Shown in pieces: positions 61,411-64,000 of a DNA stretch of 64,000 nucleotides. This DNA comes from Helicobacter saguini (GTDB lineage Bacteria > Campylobacterota > Campylobacteria > Campylobacterales > Helicobacteraceae): assembly GCF_000762875.2 (NCBI RefSeq), contig NZ_JRMP02000010.1:1-64000 (forward strand). Reading direction: 5' to 3'. A model generated the notes under the pieces. The model searched no databases. It saw nothing but the letters and a program-made list of their open reading frames with translations, and was not told where the DNA came from. Position 1 is the first letter of the stretch. Each line of letters opens with the position of its first letter. A program made the position numbers and the translations under genes.

Positions 61411-63858
61411 ATGAGGTATTTTTTTGTTGTTTTGTTTTTTGTTGGTTTTTTGTATTCGCATAATTTAGAATCTAATGCCCAAAGTTTCAAGCAAGATTCT
61501 ATGGAATCTAAAAACATAGAATCTACACAAAAAAAACTAGATGTTTCACTAAACGCTCAACATGACAGAGAAAATACGACTCGAAATTTAGATTCTAAAA
61601 CTCCAAAAGATTCTATAGAATCTAGGACAACAAAACTAGATGTTTCGCCTTTGGCTCAACATGACGATAAAAATATAGAATCTAAAACCCCAAAAGATTC
61701 TAACCAAAATATAGAATCTAAAAAGATAGAATCTATCACCGCGACAGGCTCTGCATCCCTTGATAGCGAGGTCGCAAGTATCCCCGGGCACATTGATATT
61801 GTAACGCAAAAAGAGATTAATAAAAGCACAAATGCTAAGATTACTGATGTGGTAAAAAAGCTTAGCGGCGTGCGAATAGCAAATGATGTCGCCTTTAATC
61901 CGCGACCAAATATCAAAATTCGCGGTATAAATTATGGCACGCTTGTAATGCTTGATGGCGTGATTTTAAGCGATTTAGAGGGCGAGAGCCGCATTTTAAA
62001 TCAAATTTCACTTTTTGATGTAGAAAAGGTCGAAGTCGCGCGTGGAGCATTTTCTAGCCTTTATGGGAGTAATGCTATCGGTGGCGTGATTAACTTTATT
62101 ACGAGCATGCCAAAAAGTTTCACTATAGAATCTATTGCTGGTTATGGTAGTGAAATCTTACAAGATACCGCTGATAAAAATCTAGCAAAGTTTTATTTTA
62201 GCATAGGAAACGCCTTTTTTACAAATAAAGCCTTACGAATTAAATTTAGTGCCGGTTTGACTACAACGCAAGGCTATGCAAGTTTCCCTACTTATGTCGC
62301 TACAAAACCAGCTAATACAAGTGGCGGATTCTATGATAAAGCAGGACGTTTTATCATAGGCGATGGCGGTCGCAGAGAGTATAGAATCTGGGATACGCGA
62401 CTAAAATTAGAGTATGATGTGGGCGAAAATGGGCTACTTAGCTCGATGTTTAGCCTGTCAAGCCATAGTTATGAGATGGCAAATCCTAAAAGTTACTTGC
62501 TAGATTCTAATGGGTCGCCGACTTTCACTTTGCCAAATTCTTCTCAATATCCCGGCACGAGTCCCTTTGTGGGTAGTGGTTTTGGTGGGTTAGGATATTA
62601 CACGCATTTTTTGGGGAATATCTCATATTTGCACTATTTTGAGAATAGTGAGCTAAAAATCTCGCTCTCAAGTGTGAATCTTTTCTCCCGCTGGGGCGAT
62701 GCTCTTGCCTACTATGATAACCCTAATCCGCCCCCGACTTTAGCCGGTGGCATAGGCGAAACGCAGGATATTTACACATCTAGCAACTATTTTGACATTT
62801 TGCATCATTATCATATTAATGAGAATCACAACTTGGCGACTTCGCTTCAGTTTCGCTATCTAAATTTTGATAGCCTGTATTACGCATTATCAAACTGGCG
62901 TGATTTAGATTCTATCGCGGCTAGGGCTGGTCGGGGCGCTGGTGGGATGAGCTTTGTGGCAAGTGTTTTTATGGACTGGGAAGCCTTGTGGCTTGATAAT
63001 TTAAGCACAAATCTTGGGCTGCGATATGATTTTTGGCTAAATTTTAATAGTTATGCCTTTGGGAGCTTTGAATCTGGGGCTTTGGATAGTAATAATAGTT
63101 CGCATATTAGCCCGAAATTTTCTATAAATTATACGCCATTTAGCTGGTGGAAGCTTAAGTTTAGCATAGGTAGCGGCTTTCGTATGCCAACTATTAGGGA
63201 GCGTTTTCAGCCTGGTCATGGTGGTGAAATGTGGCAGCCTACGCCATTTTTAAAAGCGGAAAATGCCCTTAGTTTTGAAGTCGGCAGTGAGATAAATACG
63301 CGTTTTGCGGATATTGTGGTGTATTATTTTCACACTGAAATGAGCGATATGATTTATCGTCAAGGCGGTGGAAGTGTGGCAAATCCTTACTTTTATGCGA
63401 ATGCTGGACGTGGGCGAATTAATGGCGTGGAGTTTAGTCTAAGTGTGCCGATATGGCGTAGTTTGCGTTTAGATTCTAATTACACTTTGACCTTAGCGCG
63501 TGTGATAGAAAATGCGGCAAATCCCGCGTCTGTGGGCAAACAGCTTGTCAATACGCCAGAGCATATCGCAAATATTTCGCTTAGCTATGGTGAGAGTGTT
63601 GGAATCTATGGTAGTTTGTGGGCGTTTTTTACTTCGGCTTTCTACAACGATGATATTAACTCGCCGCCGCTTTATCGCACTTTTCGCAACTATGACGCCG
63701 CTTTTAGTTTGAATGCTAAGTTAGGCTATATTTTTAGCAATGGATTAGATTTAAGTGCAAGTTTTAATAACATCACAAACAACCGCTACTATGATAGCTA
63801 CATAGTCCCAGGGGCTAGTTTCTACCTGCAAACAAGATATAAATTTAGGAAGTCTTAG
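61411..63858 (+). CDS. TonB-dependent outer membrane receptor
   Basis: 815 residues. A signal peptide (MRYFFVVLFFVGFLYSHN) is followed by an insert (about 14-110) of DSK/IES units with two REP-like copies (VSLNAQHDR, VSPLAQHDD). Then ESITATGSASLDSEV marks a TonB-box region, and the plug (VKKLSGVRIANDVAFNPRPN, LDGVILSDLEGESRI, SSLYGSNAIGGVINFIT) and a 22-strand-type barrel follow. It probably takes up an iron complex, cobalamin or nickel; ligand unknown. It ends RYKFRKS rather than with a terminal Phe. The stop is the TAG of TAGAATCTAG. Unlike the receptor at 8449 it is in frame. Confidence 0.88.
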   Translation: MRYFFVVLFFVGFLYSHNLESNAQSFKQDSMESKNIESTQKKLDVSLNAQHDRENTTRNLDSKTPKDSIESRTTKLDVSPLAQHDDKNIESKTPKDSNQNIESKKIESITATGSASLDSEVASIPGHIDIVTQKEINKSTNAKITDVVKKLSGVRIANDVAFNPRPNIKIRGINYGTLVMLDGVILSDLEGESRILNQISLFDVEKVEVARGAFSSLYGSNAIGGVINFITSMPKSFTIESIAGYGSEILQDTADKNLAKFYFSIGNAFFTNKALRIKFSAGLTTTQGYASFPTYVATKPANTSGGFYDKAGRFIIGDGGRREYRIWDTRLKLEYDVGENGLLSSMFSLSSHSYEMANPKSYLLDSNGSPTFTLPNSSQYPGTSPFVGSGFGGLGYYTHFLGNISYLHYFENSELKISLSSVNLFSRWGDALAYYDNPNPPPTLAGGIGETQDIYTSSNYFDILHHYHINENHNLATSLQFRYLNFDSLYYALSNWRDLDSIAARAGRGAGGMSFVASVFMDWEALWLDNLSTNLGLRYDFWLNFNSYAFGSFESGALDSNNSSHISPKFSINYTPFSWWKLKFSIGSGFRMPTIRERFQPGHGGEMWQPTPFLKAENALSFEVGSEINTRFADIVVYYFHTEMSDMIYRQGGGSVANPYFYANAGRGRINGVEFSLSVPIWRSLRLDSNYTLTLARVIENAANPASVGKQLVNTPEHIANISLSYGESVGIYGSLWAFFTSAFYNDDINSPPLYRTFRNYDAAFSLNAKLGYIFSNGLDLSASFNNITNNRYYDSYIVPGASFYLQTRYKFRKS
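61538..61566. repeat. REP-like palindrome, first copy in the second TonB receptor
   Basis: Starts CTAGATGTTTCACTAAACG, continues CTCAACATGAC. It is the reverse orientation of the bioA copy and encodes LDVSLNAQHD. Confidence 0.6.
61636..61665. repeat. REP-like palindrome, second copy in the second TonB receptor
   Basis: Starts CTAGATGTTTCGCCTTTGG, continues CTCAACATGACG, encoding LDVSPLAQHD. It lies about 100 bases behind the first copy. Confidence 0.6.
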
Positions 63859-63893
63859 AATCTAGTCTATCTTTTGCTAACTTCATTAAATTC

Positions 63894-64000
63894 TTACAAA
63901 ATCTCCTGCCACAAGGGTAAAATTGCCTCTTTGCTAAAGTTGGTTTGAGCTAAGATTCTAGCATTTTGCCCCATTTTTTCCCTTAATTTAGAATCTTGCA
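63894..64000 (-). CDS. C terminus of a GT4-type glycosyltransferase, 5' end outside window
   Basis: The visible 34 codons read QDSKLREKMGQNARILAQTN, then FSKEAILPLWQEIL, then stop. The pattern L-R-E-K-M-G-x-N-A-R and the final helix are typical of the C-terminal end of group 1 (GT4) glycosyltransferases. Only this tail can be seen, so donor and acceptor are unknown. Confidence 0.6.
   Translation of the reverse strand, partial: QDSKLREKMGQNARILAQTNFSKEAILPLWQEIL

Noticed and set aside
1-64000. Calling the 8-mer a proven DNA-uptake sequence
   Set aside because: Density is much higher than known uptake words and no functional evidence is in the sequence; kept only as a hypothesis.

Overview
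The window is an AT-rich chromosomal segment of a Campylobacterota species, almost certainly an enterohepatic Helicobacter. The evidence is the gene set: an 850-residue FlgL and a FlgG-like rod protein behind sigma-54-type promoters, a CznCBA-like metal efflux operon, carboxynorspermidine decarboxylase, LutA, KdsC, an AddB-like nuclease and a cysteine-rich Sel1-repeat lipoprotein. I cannot name the species. No rRNA, tRNA or CRISPR array was found.

Layout. 1-1.3 kb: three small exported proteins, one cut by the window edge and one frameshifted. 1.8-5 kb: remnant of an integrated element, with a P4-like integrase, a decayed gene, an IS1595-type transposase broken by short repeats, and a small orphan. 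5.8-8.4 kb: sppA, carbonic anhydrase, dedA. 8.4-11 kb: a TonB-dependent receptor switched off by a (CT)n tract. 11.2-22.2 kb: FtsH-like ATPase without protease site, mraY, trpE, Sel1 lipoprotein, corA, thiS, mlaF-like ATPase, flhB, lysS. 22.4-29.1 kb: an unusual cassette of HerA-like ATPase, LHH nuclease toxin, SUKH immunity protein, dynamin-like GTPase and a small membrane protein, behind a promoter containing T19. 29.1-36.3 kb: acpS, flgL, bioA, flgG2. 37-46.8 kb: membrane glycosyltransferase-like protein, addB-like, pcm, capA-like, kdsC, galE, GT8, hisZ-like. 46.9-50.3 kb: frameshifted membrane gene, coiled-coil protein, type II restriction-modification pair, nuclease fragment. 50.4-58.8 kb: nspC and cznCBA. 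59-64 kb: secG, frr, lutA, a second TonB receptor and the end of a glycosyltransferase.

The most striking property is a short word, TAGAATCT/AGATTCTA, scattered through genes and spacers on both strands. In reading frame it gives IESK, DSK or LES, so lysS, bioA, trpE, nspC, capA, acpS, cznB, GT8 and a TonB receptor carry long disordered Ser/Asn/Lys/Glu inserts between otherwise normal domains. Between genes the same word often supplies stop codons, and in three convergent pairs one copy supplies the stop of both genes. Further palindromic families sit in the same inserts: five perfect or near-perfect hairpins with G-quadruplex-like loops, six REP-like sequences and two CCCTCCC elements. The picture is of a genome colonised by small palindromic repeats that coding regions have absorbed.

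A second theme is switching by simple repeats: (CT)9C in the TonB receptor (out of frame here), T19 against the -10 box of the HerA/LHH cassette, A21 upstream of sppA, (AT)5 in a frameshifted membrane gene, and short homopolymers in trpE and a glycosyltransferase-like gene.
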